NCBI RefSeq assembly: GCF_964656455.1
Contig: NC_135715.1
Coordinates: 146,003,935 to 146,067,934, forward strand
From: Halichoerus grypus
Taxonomy: Eukaryota; Chordata; Mammalia; Carnivora; Phocidae
DNA length: 64,000 nt
Reading direction: 5' to 3'
The notes below the pieces were generated by a model, which was given only the letters and a program-made list of their open reading frames with translations, did not search any database and was not told the origin of the DNA. Of the stretch, positions 24,698 to 37,450 are shown piece by piece (the first letter of the stretch is position 1; each line of letters starts with the position of its first letter). The translations under genes were made by a program, and so were the position numbers.

Positions 24698-25144
24698 AGT
24701 AGAAGAGGCCACACTGGCCTGTGTCTCCCTGTCCCATAAGGCCTTCCAAAAACACACGTAGAACTTTCTGAATTGAAGGCTTGGGACATTTTGAGGGGGC
24801 GGAAGGATTATAAAGGGGAGTGTGAATGTTAAAATCAGGCACTGCCTACAACTTTCCCTGGCAAGGAACTCAGCCATTCACAAGGAGGTACTGTTCTAGT
24901 TTCTAAGTGGGCTCACTTGCCCTCAGATGTGCTCGATTTCTCTCGCCTTCAAATCTTTACCTTGTTTTAAATGATACTAACTGCCATTCCTGCTTCAGCA
25001 AATAATACATTCTCTGAAGTCCAAATCATTCCGTTAGTGTTAGCATCCACGGGGAGTACTGGTACACTGTTCCCAGCTGGGAGTTACCCCTAATTCCACA
25101 AGAGTGCAGAGCTCATGTCATTGGTATTCCAAATCTGCAGAAAA

Positions 25145-25318
25145 AGTTTTGGTCTCTCCGGGCATCCTTTGTGGAACACACACACACACACACGCACACA
25201 CACACACACACATACCCTCCCAAGGACTGCCTGATGGTCTTTGTCTGGAATTCCTGGATGTTGTCTTCTTAACAGGATGCTACTCTCTGTCTCTCCACAG
25301 TCACTATCAAGAGGTGGA
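25145..25318 (+). repeat. Diverged direct duplication, copy B, with embedded (CA)n
   Basis: It contains TTTGGTCTCTCCGGG, AAGGACTGCCTGATGGTCTT and CTCTCCACAGTCACTATCAA followed by GAGGTGG, paralleling copy A. A CA run sits inside it at about 25176-25212. Confidence 0.5.
25176..25212. repeat. (CA)n microsatellite
   Basis: About 18 CA units with one CG interruption. Confidence 0.95.
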
Positions 25319-25639
25319 ATGGAATATATTCTCAGATACGTATAGTCTAAGATGGAAAAACAGAGTTCCTAACTGCTTGGAGAATTGTAAGATTCCTTCC
25401 TTTTTCACGTCATCAATAAATCTCATGTTTCCTTAGGACTTCCATGAAAAATACCATGACATTATTCTAGTTAATTACTGACTAAATGTTCAGCTGAGGT
25501 TGTTTGTCCTCAGTTTTGATCAATGACAAGAAGATGGAATAAAGTATTTATGCCTAATAATATAATTTCAGGCTATGACTATACTATTCTCTTCTTTGAG
25601 TTACCCCTTCAATTTAATACCTCGTTTAGGCAAACTTGT

Positions 25640-26460
25640 CTCATAATCATTTATGTCTAATATGTTCCAGGGACCTGCAGGCTCTGGAGAGATGGAGAAA
25701 GAAATAAAGCCGCTCAACATTGAGTTTAAAGTCAAAAGGAGGAAACAGATAACTAAATAGTCACTTTTAATAAGATGGGTTATGGAATATAATAAATGTC
25801 TTAAACAATATGTTACAAGAAAGATTATAAGAAATTCAAGAAACAAAAGAGCCAAAGGGAAATTTTGGTAGATGAGGCTGAAAAATAAATAAAGCCAAAG
25901 ACAGATCATTAGGACTTTATGGTTGGGGTGATAGTCATTAACAATTTTTAAACTCTTTGTATCAGAGTAGCAGATGAGAACTCTCACTAGGATCACACAG
26001 GGAAGAATGGATAGGTGTGGATGCTTTGGTTAGGGAGGGTTGAGGATGCCAGAAGAATAAAGGCAGTTTAAGCCTGCAGCAAGCCAATAGAAATAATGTG
26101 GGTTAGATAACCTTCTGATTAGATAATCTGGCGCTATTTAGTTGACTTTATAGGGGCAGTTTTGGGAGAGAGTGAGAGAAGTTTTAAAAAACAAAATTTA
26201 AGTTTCTGTCCCGGGCAATTAGGTTGAGGCAGTCATTCACAAAGTATGGAAAGGCAGCAGACAGGGATGGAAGAAAGCTTACAACAAAGTTGGAATCCCT
26301 TTTAGGGAAATGGAAGAGATTATGTTCAAGTTTTAGAGACATTAAATTTGAGGCACCTAGGATATATCCAGGGAGAGCAGTCTTGCAGATACTTCAATAT
26401 GTAGTAGAAATTCTCTTATCTGAAACATCAGGACCGGTTCATTGTCAGTTATTTGCTTAA
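25640..26460 (-). repeat. Possible ancient LINE (L2-like) remnant
   Basis: Isolated similarities to L2-type 3' sequence are seen near 25665-25745 (a GGACCTGCAGGCTCTGGAGA then GAAGGAAACAGATAACTAAA-like pattern) and near 26330-26400 (TAAATTTGAGGCACCTAGGA, then ATATCCAGGGAGAGCAG). Very diverged. Orientation and limits are uncertain. Confidence 0.3.
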
Positions 26461-27622
26461 AGTGGGAAAGTACACATTAAAGCATAAAAGAACACTGAGA
26501 CAGTCTAAAAATCATATATTAAGTCACATTATCTTATTGTATTTTAAATTCACCAATATTGTACTATAGGCCCAGGCCTCTTTGAATATTTGTTTACTCA
26601 CTGAAGTTATTGATCATCTTTTCTTATGTAGTCTATACTCAAAATAAATTATCTATGACTGCCAGACTTGTTTATTTAATGTACACTATAAACAAATCAA
26701 AATATTTTCACTGTTTATTTTCTTCAGTCTTTTTCTGTTGCCATACCCATACCATAGTTGACATAATTGATTTAGCAACTCACCTTAATTTAGAATTTCT
26801 AAAGCATTAAACTTCATTGTTGCAGGAATAAACTCTATCTCCCTGCACTCATATTTCATCTTACTTAACCTTGAATTAAATTATGTAATGATAATAATAA
26901 ATGCAACATGCACAGAGTGATTGGAGAATACACAAATCTGAATCTTGGCAAGAAAATTATCAACAGTAGTGAAAATAAGTGTATTGGCATCCTATAGAAC
27001 AGCCTATTAGGTTCACATTCTCTGTTGGGATTCAGTTTTATAGAAAATATGGAATGAAGAATTTAATGACTCTGAGATAGAAATACAGATCATTGGGGAA
27101 AAAAACTACTATGCACATATAAAGTTCAAAGGAGGTGTACACTAAAGACAATTACTTTGAAATCATCACCCTGATCATTTTAATTAAAGTGTTAGAAGAT
27201 TTAAGATTAGCCCCTGGGAGGATGTATAAAGAGAGAAGTGGATCCTGGAAATAACAATCAACATTTAAGCTTGAGAAGAAGGGAAAGAAACTAAGGAGAA
27301 CACAGGGAAGTTTCCATAGGGCTAGAATATAAACTAGAGAATTATGGTAACATGGAAATAATGGCAAGAGATAGTTTTAAGTAAAAGAGTGTGAGAGTTG
27401 TCAATAGTGGTGAGTGGTTAAGTAAATAAGAACTGCATTTTCATTTAGTGACCTCAGTCATTTTTTTTTGTCAGTTTTGGTACCATAATTTCAATAATGG
27501 TGGGCCTAAAAGCCATATTGCATTGCACTGAGTGTAAGAGAGAATTTGGGGCAAAATTTTTAGAATATGTATGAAGGGACAAAAAAAAAAAAAAAGCTGT
27601 AACTATGATTGTAAAGACTATG
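26460..27622. other. Intergenic DNA without recognised elements
   Basis: AT-rich unique sequence, with an A-run near 27582-27596. No gene is seen. Confidence 0.4.
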
Positions 27623-27641
27623 AAAAATAGTTTTAACTTTT

Positions 27642-27838
27642 TCTTTTTAAAGATTTTATTTATTTATTTGACAGAGAGAGACACAGCAAGAGAGGGAACA
27701 CAAACAGGGGGAGTGTGAGAGGGAGAAGCAGACTTCCCGCCGAGCAGGGAGCCCGATGTGGGGCTCAATCCCAGGACCCCCGGACCATAACCCGAGCCAA
27801 AGGCAGACACCTAACCACTGAGCCACCCAGGCACCCCT
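27642..27838 (-). mobile_element. CAN-SINE, reverse orientation
   Basis: The + strand reads TTCTTTTTAAAGATTTTATT at the A-tail end and GAGCCACCCAGGCACCCC at the head end. A perfect 19-base target duplication, AAAAATAGTTTTAACTTTT, lies at 27623-27641 and 27839-27857. Confidence 0.95.
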
Positions 27839-27857
27839 AAAAATAGTTTTAACTTTT

Positions 27858-29220
27858 ATAATGATGTCCAAGGCTACTGTAAATAGGTGAACATTTGACT
27901 AAGTATAAAACCAAGTATTAGTCAATTTTATTATGGTTTACTTATATTCCTCACAAACTGTTTTAGGGATTTGAATGTATGTTCAGAGCATCTGCTGGGA
28001 TCAAATTCTATAAAGCAGTTTCATGTTGTTAATTGATGTTATCTAATTAAAGTGATGGGGTGGTGGTTTTCTGATAAAACAAATACAATTTATCGAATCT
28101 TTTGTATCATCATTATAGCACAGCTGAATTTGAGCAATGTGAAGAAACATCATTATATAAGAAAATCTGGATAAGATTAACATACTATACCATATGAGAA
28201 ATGACTGTGGGTACTCATAAGCCCCAAAAGCATTCATTGAACAATATGGAAAATAGTCGTAAGGAAGTCATAGCTTTTTTTTAAGGTCTAATATTTTAAC
28301 TCTATATAAGATATCTGTTCTTTTACAATTCACAATAAATATAAATTTTAATGTGTTGAATATATTTAACTTGGTATCATACTACAGGGATCAAATATTT
28401 CATATTCTTTGTCACTTAACATACTTCCACTGAGATAACAGATTAAAATCATTCACAGTTTATCAATTTCATAAAGTCCTTTCTCTTCATTTTCAACTTT
28501 AAGTTATATAACCTTATATATTTAATAATATAATCTTATTTTCCCCTTTACTCTTTTATTGACCAATCAAAATGATAAGACAAAGCTCCCTGGAAAAATT
28601 TCATATATTATTTCTTAGAACACAGTGAGACTTTCATTTTCCCCTGTGTCTTCATTGCTGCTTTGCTTTTTTCCTTTAATTAGTGAACTATAACTTAAGA
28701 CATGTTTATAATTCATAAGGCCATCTGTAATGGTTTTATTAAAAAAGGATATTAATTTTAAAGAAGTTGGGTTATATGTGACACTCAACGCAGCATTTTG
28801 AACTTTCGTTCTGTAGAATGGGAGCATCAGGACTGGACCGTAGGTTTTCTATTCCTTTTCTGATTCACACAGGTATTGTAGTCAAATAAAGGCAAGCTCA
28901 TGCTGAGAGTAGAGGGAGGGTGTAAGACTCATTCACTCAGGATCAATCAAGTTGTTTCAGTTAGTTGCTGATGATACAAAGATATCACACCAGAAATCTG
29001 CCTCTGTGTCAATCAGCCTGATGAGTTAGAATTTAGCAAAATATCCATCTAGACACTTCTAAAAATATGTTTCCCCTTGCAAAGTCTGTTCTTGGACACT
29101 TTGGAGTGGCTCATCCCAGGTGCCTCTACTCACTGGAGGTACATCTGTTGCCGCATATGCAGGAAAACTGGGAACCTCGTTAGAGGCTTTCCAACATCAT
29201 AGGTTAGGTATCCTAATATT
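27858..29220. other. Intergenic DNA without recognised elements
   Basis: AT-rich, no gene seen. Open frames at 28043-28237 and 28615-28827 on the minus strand lack any recognisable homology. Confidence 0.4.
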
Positions 29221-29225
29221 TTCTT

Positions 29226-29411
29226 TTCTTTTCTTTTTTAAGATTTTATTTATTTGAGATAGATAGAGAATGAGCGGGGAAGGGAGAGGCAGAGGGAGAA
29301 ACTGACTACCTGCTGAGCAGGGAGCCCCACGCGGGGCTTGATCCCAGGATGCTGGGACCATGACCTGCTCTGAAGTCAGATGCTTAACCGACTGAGCCAC
29401 CCAGGCACCTC
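29226..29411 (-). mobile_element. CAN-SINE, reverse orientation
   Basis: TTTTTTAAGATTTTATTTAT at the left and GAGCCACCCAGGCACCTC at the right. The flanks (GTATCCTAATATTTTCT and GTAATCTAACATTTTCT) match imperfectly, suggesting an older copy. Confidence 0.9.
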
Positions 29412-30145
29412 GGTAATCTAACATTTTCTAAGAATCAGCCCTTGCGTCCCCAGTTGAAGTTTATCTACATTGAAAATAAGGTAAAAAAAGGAAAAAAGGC
29501 AATGAAAATAAAGAACAAAAAATAAAAAGAATGATATTGGAATATTAATAATGAATTTATAAATATTTTCTAGTATATCACTATGTTAGGATGAATTGAT
29601 GTCTTTTTAGGTATTAATTGATCTTCTCATTCACCTCTTTTGACTTTCCATAGTTCAATTCCATAATGCAATTGTAGTTGCCTGAGCTGTATTGCATTTA
29701 TTGAGTCAAAACCTCTAGGGTTGATACCAAGTGGATCTGGATTTTCTCTAAGCTTGACTCAACAATTCCTACCTCTGTGAATGAGAGAATTCTTCTATTT
29801 TTATTGACCTTAATATCTGAGGAACATTAATTGTAAAGTTACTCTTAGATGGCGTATGTGACTATGGAATAGGGTGGCGTCTGTAGCATTGGGAAAGCAT
29901 TATCCATGTATACACATCACTGCTAAAATATCTTCATGGGTTATATTCTTCAGTTGTTAACATTTCAACCAAGAGGCTCATGAAAATATCTTCAGAGCTG
30001 CTCTTCTAGTTTAAGAGTAAAGTTCAGAAGACTAAAAGTAGAACCAGATTTCCTATATTCTGGAATAAGGGGGGGTGCGGGGGAGGAAAACGGAGAGAGG
30101 TTCAACTTCCTCACAACTTACCATATAATATTTAGAAATGCAGTC
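29412..30145. other. Intergenic DNA without recognised elements
   Basis: No gene is seen. A G-rich stretch (AAGGGGGGGTGCGGGGGAGG) lies near 30067-30086. Confidence 0.4.
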
Positions 30146-30149
30146 TTTG

Positions 30150-30345
30150 GATGAAGAGGGCTCCAGCACCGGGCTCTGCCATTTACTATCCGTGGAATTT
30201 GGACAGCTTGGTTAACCTATCGGGACCTCTCTTTCTCCTAAGTAAAATAGAATGATAATACCCACCTCATAGTGTTGTCAAAAGAATAAAATCAAGTGCT
30301 TACAGAGTGCTGGCATATAGTAAGACTCAATAGTGGTAGCTATCA
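30150..30345 (+). repeat. MIR (ancient tRNA-derived SINE)
   Basis: The MIR landmarks occur in order: GGGCTCTGCCATTTACTATC, a GACCTCTCTTTCTCCTAAGT region, AATAATACCCACCTCATAGT with GTTGTCAAAAG, and GTGCTGGCATATAGTAAGAC with TCAATAGTGGTAGCTATCAT. Confidence 0.85.
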
Positions 30346-31580
30346 TTTTTTTTTTAAATCTTTCCTGCCTGCTTTTTCATGGTTAATGAGAAACAGAATC
30401 TGAGATAAGAAGGTTTGTGAAAATGGCTTATTTAAAAAGTGCTTTCAGGAGAAAGCAAGGTAATAAGGAAAACAGAAAAGAAATGTAAATCAAGAAGTAT
30501 GTTATTTCCAGAAAGTTCCACAGAGAGTAAATACAGCCTGATGCCTCGGGAAAACTTGGAAGTGTAAGCTCCACTTGAGTGTTTGTCTTGATTAGAAGTG
30601 TAGTGAGTTTTCAATTCAAGCACCAGTCAATCATTGGCTAAGAGTAACCTTCAGGAAACACAAATTCTCAGCCTCTTTCCTCACCCTGCAAGGGTAGGCA
30701 GAGTGGCATAAGTATTCCAAGGGAAGTTCTCGGAAAAGGGTGGCTGGGACAGACCCTCCGACATACAATTATAGAGAAGCCAGAGAAGTGGCGCACACAA
30801 AGAGTAAAAGAAATTACAGCTTGCTACACAGGCTTTATTTCCTATTTTTCTTTTATGCTTTCTTTCATTTGAATCATATCACACTCCTTTGTTTTCAAAT
30901 AGGGTTTATTTGACTTTTCAACTCTCCATCTCCAAAAGTTTCCAAAAATTACTTTATCTTAAAAGGAGATCCTACGAAAACATTTTTAGAAGGTAAAAGA
31001 TAATTCTCCTTGTGTCCCTCACATTTTTGCATGCCTTATAAGTGAGGCACTGACTGCTTTTAGTTTTGAATTATTTTCAACAGTGAATAGTAAACACTTT
31101 GGAAAAGAATGACAGTTTCTCTAGAAAAAAGGATAAGCATGCTTACTGTCTGTTTAAAAAAAAAAAAATATATATATATATATATATCAGGTTCTCTAGA
31201 CTCAGAATTCCTCTTATTCAATGCAACCAACTAGGTACAGATGTCATCTGGTTCTTTTTCATATTAACCTGTTGAAATTGGGGTTCAGAGAGGCTGCATG
31301 AAAACTCAGGCTATTACTGTCAATAATAAGTACTGTCCTTCATCTTTAACCTTAGAGTCTCCTTCTACTATCAGAATCCATGAAATGATGGCAGGTCAAC
31401 TTGTTACCTTTCTAGCAGGTTAAATCTCAAAACCTTCACAGCTTTTGATTGAAAGGATTCCATATAATATTGTTTATATCATTTATTATTGGTTTACATT
31501 ATTCTTGTTTTTTTTGTTTTTTTTTTTTTTTTTATTTTAGTCACTTTCTCTAACAGACTTTACTCTCCTTTCCATGAATA
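30346..31580. other. Intergenic DNA with simple repeats
   Basis: No gene is seen. An A-run plus (TA)n occupies 31156-31187, and a long T-run with one G spans about 31508-31533. Confidence 0.5.
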
Positions 31581-31591
31581 AAGTACAATTA

Positions 31592-31800
31592 GGGGCGCCT
31601 GGAGGGCTCAGTTGGTTAACCATCTGACTCTTGATTTCGGCTCAGGTCATGATCCCAGGGTCCTGGGATGGAGCGTCCTGTGGGGTTCCTCACTCAGTGG
31701 GGAGTCTGCTAGATTCTCTCTCTCCCCCTCCCAGGCCCTCCTGAGCTCTGTGTCTCTCTCTCTCTCTCTCTCTCACAAATAAATAAATAAATCTAAAAAA
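31592..31800 (+). mobile_element. CAN-SINE, sense
   Basis: It starts GGGGCGCCTGGAGGGCTCAG and carries an expanded (CT)n (about 31752-31773), then CAAATAAATAAATAAATCT and an A-tail. Flanks AAGTACAATTA (31581-31591) and AGGTACAATTA (31801-31811) match with one difference. Confidence 0.92.
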
Positions 31801-31811
31801 AGGTACAATTA

Positions 31812-33600
31812 AAATAAAGGGAATGCTAGCCTAAAAATATTTGAAGAAAAATTATTTCTATGTCTTGGAATACACTGTTTATTCACAACAGAAAAAAAAT
31901 ATTATGATAATTTCATTTGTTGAATGTAACTTTTTTCTTTCATTGTATTTATATGTTTATAGATGATAGGCATAATAATTTCAAAATGTCAAGGTGTTGA
32001 GGCCACAGCAAAGGCGTTGACTCATATAGATAAATAAGCCCCTAGTGACGGACATTATATAGAGGAAACCAGAGATGTGCCGGAATGCTTTGTGTACAGA
32101 CCCCTTCATATAACCAACCATCACTTTTGAAACTTATTGGGGATCCCTCATTTGCAAAATCCCAACAATTAGAAGAGAGATAGACAGAAAGAGGAAGTAA
32201 CACATTAAAAAATGGTGAAAGAAGGAGCTAAAGCCTTGTAAATTAGAATTCTCTCAACCAATAAACAAAGCGAGTTTAGATGTTTGAAAAGTTCCTTTAT
32301 AAGCCACAAACCAATATGTTTTCTTTATTCATTTTGTAAGTATGGTAGACTATCCTTTTGTGGGAAATAGGAGGGTACTAACTTGGAAGTGGGTCAGAAA
32401 CATAATTTTTTCTTTTCTAGCTGTTATAATAACTAGGAATATAATCCTTAACAAGGGTATCTTCCTGTGATAAGGATTTTTTCCCCATTATAATCAGGAA
32501 GCCGAATTAAATGATGCTTAATGAAATGGATGGCCATATTTTATAAGGAATATTATTTGTTCTAAATTATACCTTTATCTATCACTGTATGTCCTGATCC
32601 AGGAAACCTTAATAAGAAATTATAATAATTCTCAAAATAACACTCAATTTAAAATAATTGGCTCAAGCCTTTTTTAAAAGAGAACATATGTCTGGAATGG
32701 TAACTAGTATATAATACATATTACATTCTGGCACCCTCTGGATTCAGAAGATAAGGTATCTTAGATGCTTTATATACTAATTGCTTATACATAGTCGATT
32801 TTAAGTGATTCTCTGTTCATCTTTATAATTTATAAAGTCTAAAAATAGAAGTTAACAGTGGTTTTGTTCATCTGAAATATAAATATGTTTTCCAAAATTC
32901 TAATTTATTAACTTTGACCTGAAGCAATTTTTATCCTGACAGTTAATCTGGGCATAAAAATATATTGTGAATGAATGAGATTAATAGCACTGGTCATAGT
33001 CCTTTAAAAAAAGAAATGTTTATAAGAAAAGTAATATAGCCTTTACTCCTTTTAGCTTCAGTCTCATGATACTCTTAGAAAAGTAAAATGGATTTGATAA
33101 TAGTGCTATGCCTTTGCTATAAATCTCTGACACCCCCAACTGAGATATACTGCCGAAATAATATGACTGAAAATCAGGTACAACTGTGTGTCAACAAAAC
33201 ACTGTTCTTTCTCTGGAAACAAAAGTAAATGAGGAGATTAAAATAAACAACATCTAGACATTGTAATTATACAAAGTTGTCAAGGAAGAGGAAAGAATAT
33301 ATTCATTATTGAGCTAGTTTTAAAACAAATTATAGTGACAAGGCCATATTTTACATAATGCCACAATGGTGGATAATACATAAATTTATATAGGACACTT
33401 CCTGGATGTCTACACAATGGTTTTGTTTTGTTTTGTTTTTTCCACGTGGCCACTCCTTATCCATAGAACCCTTGATGTATAAAATAAATAAATCTTCCTT
33501 ACTGTTGTATCTTAAGAAATTGAGCTTTTTATTTTTGGTAAATTTATTTTGGTAAATATTTGGTAAATTTCAGTTGACTGAAATCCTCCTTGACAGAGTT
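31812..33600. other. Intergenic DNA without recognised elements
   Basis: AT-rich unique sequence. The repeated word TTTGGTAAAT occurs three times at 33533-33569. No gene is seen. Confidence 0.4.
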
Positions 33601-34390
33601 AATAATAAGGTGTATAGGATGTATACATGATGACCATATCCCTCCCCTTACCAGCTGACAACCACTGATCTCTTTATTTTCTCTATAGTTTTGCCTTTGC
33701 CAGAATGTCATACAATTGGAGTCAATATGGCATGCAGGTTTTCGATACTGACTTCTTCACAAAACAGGGTGCATTTAAGTTGCATTAGTATATGTCTATG
33801 GCTTGATAGCTCATTCTTTTAAACACTCACCTGTATGCCATTACATGGATATACCATGGCTTGTTCACATATTGAAGGGCATATTGGTTGCTTCCAGTTT
33901 TTGGTAATTGTGAATAGAGCTGCTGTAAACATTCATGGGCAGGTTTTGTGTTACTTGTGGGCATCTATTTCTGGGCTCTTTATGTTGTTCTATTGATCTA
34001 TTTATCTGTTGTTTCACCCATATCACATTATCTTGGTTACGGTAGCTTTATAGTAAGTCTTAAAGTTGAGTATTGTCAGTATCCCAGCTCTTTTCTTCTT
34101 CAAGATTGTGCGGGCTATTCTGGGTCTTTTGCTTTCCATGTAAAATTTAGAATCAGTTTGTCAATATTCACAAAATAGCTTGCTGGGATTTTGATTGGAA
34201 TGTGTTGACTCTATAGCTCAAGTTGGGAAAATTGACATCTTAATAATAGTGTGTCTTTCTACTCATGCAAATGAAACATTTCTTCATTTATTTAGACAAT
34301 CTTTGATTTCTTTCAACTGGGTTTTGTCATTTCTATCTATAAATCCTAAATTTATTTACACATATTTCATTTTTTATTGTCCTACTGTAA

Positions 34391-34395
34391 GTGGT
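34391..34395. repeat. 5-base target-site duplication (left) of the MaLR LTR
   Basis: GTGGT directly before the LTR's TG, repeated at 34775-34779 directly after its CA. Confidence 0.8.
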
Positions 34396-34774
34396 TGTTA
34401 TACATTGAATTGTATCTCCCCAAAACTCATAGGTTGAAGTCTTAACTCTCCATGTGACTATATTTAGCAACAGGGCCTTTAAGAAAGTAATCAAGGTTAA
34501 ATGAAGTCATAAGGGTGGGGTCCTAATCCAATAGAACTAACGTCCTTATAAGAAGAAGAGAGGTACCAGGAGTGTGTACACTCAGAGACAAGGCCCCAAT
34601 GAAGATACCGTGAGAAAACCAGAGAGCCACAGAGACAGTTCTTACCAGAAACCAACCCTGCAACCACTTTGATTTTGGACTTCCAGCCCCCCAAACTGTG
34701 AGAAAATAAATTTCTGTTGTTTAAGCTATTCAGTCTGTGGTATTTTGTTATGGCAGCCTGAGCAGTCTGATGCA
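34396..34774 (+). mobile_element. Solo MaLR LTR (MST/MLT1-like) inside an L1
   Basis: This 379-bp unit begins TGTTATACATTGAATTGTAT and ends in GATGCA. It contains the family segments AAACTCATAGGTTGAAGTCT, CCTAATCCAATAGAAC, CCTTATAAGAAGAAGAG, TTGGACTTCCAGCC and GAGAAAATAAATTTCTGTTG. Terminal TG...CA and GTGGT duplications define the ends exactly. It is an LTR without internal sequence, so a recombined solo copy. Confidence 0.88.
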
Positions 34775-35560
34775 GTGGTGGTGTTTTTAATTTCAAATTT
34801 GAATTATCATCCATTGCTGACATTTAGAAAAGCAATTGACTTTTGTGTACTAACCTTGCATGCTGTGACCTTACTATACTCACTTAGAATCAGGAATGTT
34901 TTGCTGATTGTTTAGGACTTTCTACATGGGCAATAATGTCATCTGCAAACAAAAAGCTTTATTTCTTCTTTTCCAATCTTCATACCTTTTTTTTTTTTTT
35001 TTTTTTTTTTTTGCCTTATTGTATCAAGTAGGACTTCCAGTACACTGTTGAATAAAGAGTGGTAAGGGGGGGAGGTTAGCTTTGTCTTTTTCCTGATTTT
35101 AGGAGAAAAACATCTAGTTTCTCACCTTTAGCATGATCTTAGCTGTAGTGTTTTTAATGATTGGCCCACAGTTCTTGGATATTATCATCTTTTCTATTTT
35201 TTATTTTTTATCTGCTGGTATTCAGGTTGGGAATTTTCTTCTGACATGTTTCAAGCTCACTGATACTCTCTTTGGCCAGATCTATCCCACTAATGTGCTC
35301 CTCAAAGTCATCCTTCATTTCTTTTAGTCTTTGATTTTTTTGCATGTCCTTCTGAAACTTGCTTTGAATTTGCATCTCTCTGCTTACATTATGCATCTGT
35401 TCATACATGCTGCCTACTTTTTGCATTAGCACCTTTAATATAGTAACTATAGTGATTTTGAATTTCCCACCTGATTATTCTAAAATCTGATTCATATTAA
35501 AATCCAATAGTTAAATCTCAGATTTTGGTTAGCTTGAGTCAATGAGTTGTGACTCAGAAG

Positions 35561-36370
35561 CATTTCATAATCTCCCCCCCCCCCTTTTTTTCTGTCTTTA
35601 CATAACACAGTATGGCTAGAGGGATCAGGAGTTGTCTAATTGCCCTTGCCCAGGTCAGATAACGCTCTGATAAAGTAGTCTCCCCTGGATGGCAAAGTTT
35701 TGTTATGGAGACAGCTCTGGGCATATTTCAAAATGGTTACGTATTTTCTAAGCATATTTCAAAATGGGTACTTTCATCCTCCTCCTGACCTAAATATTAG
35801 GGAGATTTTCTCCAACTTTCAGTGAGTACCTAGTAGGTTGCTGAAGGTAAAACCCATCAAATTTTAGGCACCCCACTAGGACCGGGCCCCAGGAGTCTTT
35901 ATCTGTCAAGCCAGTGCACACTCAGCCTGCACAAATTCATCAAAATTACCAGTTAAGTGTTTCTACCAATCACTGGCTCCAGGTACTTCAGCTCCAGGTA
36001 AGTTAATCACAGCCGTAATTGTCTTTATTTGCTTGTCTCTCCAGATTTCTGAGGGGCTGTTGTCCTACGATCTCAACAATCGAAGGATCTAAAAAATCAG
36101 TGATTTTTGGTTTGCTCAGTTTTATCTTCTTTGAAGATGGGAATAATGAATTCCCAACTCTTTATATGATGACTTACAAAAGTCTGTAAAAGGATGTTTT
36201 AATCTGTTATGCACGATTGTGAATAATGAAACTGTATTCAATGGTTCATGAAGAAATTGCCTATAAGGAATGAAAGTCTTTAAGTGAAATGTTATGAAAA
36301 AAAATCTTAAACTTAAGATTTACTTATTATCTTCAATACCATCTTTCTTTCTGTTTGGAGATTGTTGTTT
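35561..36370. other. Intergenic DNA without recognised elements
   Basis: A C-run (35574-35584) next to a T-run is present. The word CTAAGCATATTTCAAAATGG or close variants occurs twice near 35720-35766 as a short direct repeat. No gene is seen. Confidence 0.35.
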
Positions 36371-37450
36371 TTGCACCAATTAGGAGTCTTTCAGGTACAA
36401 ATGACAAATAGACAATTCAATTTAGCCAGAGCCAAAGATTAATATTACTCCAATGAGTGGAATTCCCAGGACCAAGTCTGCATCAGGCTTGAATGGAATC
36501 AGGGTCTCAAAAATCATATTGAGGGATTTCTTTCTGTTATCACACTGAGGTAGAAGGTGAAGCATGATGTTTGGTATCCCAAAAGGACCATGTGCATACA
36601 AACTATCAATTTGTTACCTCTCAACTCCAGATCCACTCTTTTCTTTCCTGTTCTGCAATAATGGATCTGGACTCTTTAGGATTTCTCCTTTGCAAAGAGC
36701 AAGATGTTAATTTTTGTCATTATAGGGTGATACAAGCACAGACTTGGAGAATAGGTCATCTCTTTCTGGTTCTAATGCACTTCTATTTTTATCTTTCCTG
36801 CTCTTCTCACTATTGCCAGTATTATGTGTTATTGGGGACAGCCCAGCTCTACATGCAGAGAAAGAGCCCTGGCTCAGTGACAACCGCAATGAAGCCATTC
36901 CTATACCAACACCACATGTCTGAACTGTGTGCCCTCCAGTCAGCTCATGATCTCTTGATGCTTCTTTCTCTTTCTTGCACCTGCCCTCCAACCTTGGCTT
37001 ACCTCAGCCTGGAAGAGGTTATTTTTCCTTGCCACTCTCAGCCATAATTTCCTGCCCACTTGCATCCCAGAAGTGTATGCTAGCTTCAGCCCACCTGTTA
37101 CCCTGAAAATGTGTTTCCTATTTTCCAATTAGTTTCCTGCCCACCGGCCTTAGCTCCAACTGCACCCTGGAGGGATATTTCCTGCTTGCTTGATGACTGC
37201 ACACCAGTTCTTACCTGGGGCGACTCAGAAAGCTTTTCTGCCTTCCAGTAGGTTAAAGCCACACTTTTCCAATGAGGTCTGGATAATTGCCTTGGGAATT
37301 GTGCCCTTCCAAGTTTGTTCCTTCCTTAAGTACTCCAAGGCATCCCCAGGCTATTCATTAGACCCCTATAGAAACTCTATAATTATACTCCCTGTTTGAA
37401 TTACTTTGTGGTTTATGTCTTCTGATTGTACCCTCACTGATACAATATAT
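36370..37450 (-). repeat. Possible ancient interspersed repeat, unclassified
   Basis: The stretch near 36370-36560 (GGAGTCTTTCAGGTACAAAT and onward) and the end near 37390-37445 (TCTTCTGATTGTACCCTCAC followed by TGATACA) look like parts of old repeats, the latter LTR-like. The 158-codon open frame at 36571-37047 has no recognisable protein similarity and no coding bias that I can see. Confidence 0.25.

Larger units (their letters stand above)
33605..35560 (-). mobile_element. Old L1 (L1M-like), reverse orientation, split by an LTR
   Basis: Read on the minus strand, the order is 3' UTR-like sequence at 33605-33940, ORF2-derived sequence at about 33960-34395 and 34780-35130 (antisense words such as TTGATCTATTTATCTGTTGT), and ORF1-like coiled-coil remnants at 35208-35432 (DFEEHISGIDLAKESISELE). 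A MaLR LTR at 34396-34774 interrupts ORF2. A long T-run lies at 34987-35012. Frames are heavily broken. The right boundary is uncertain. Confidence 0.75.

Noticed and set aside
29197..29424. Minus-strand frames over CAN-SINEs (also 12690-12899 and 27656-27871)
   Set aside because: They are translations of SINE sequence.
35208..35432. Coiled-coil minus-strand frame as a small protein gene
   Set aside because: Its content and position match the remnant of L1 ORF1 in an antisense L1.
36571..37047. A 158-codon plus-strand frame as a new gene
   Set aside because: No known domain, no codon bias that I can see, no splice or promoter structure, and it lies in probable old-repeat sequence.
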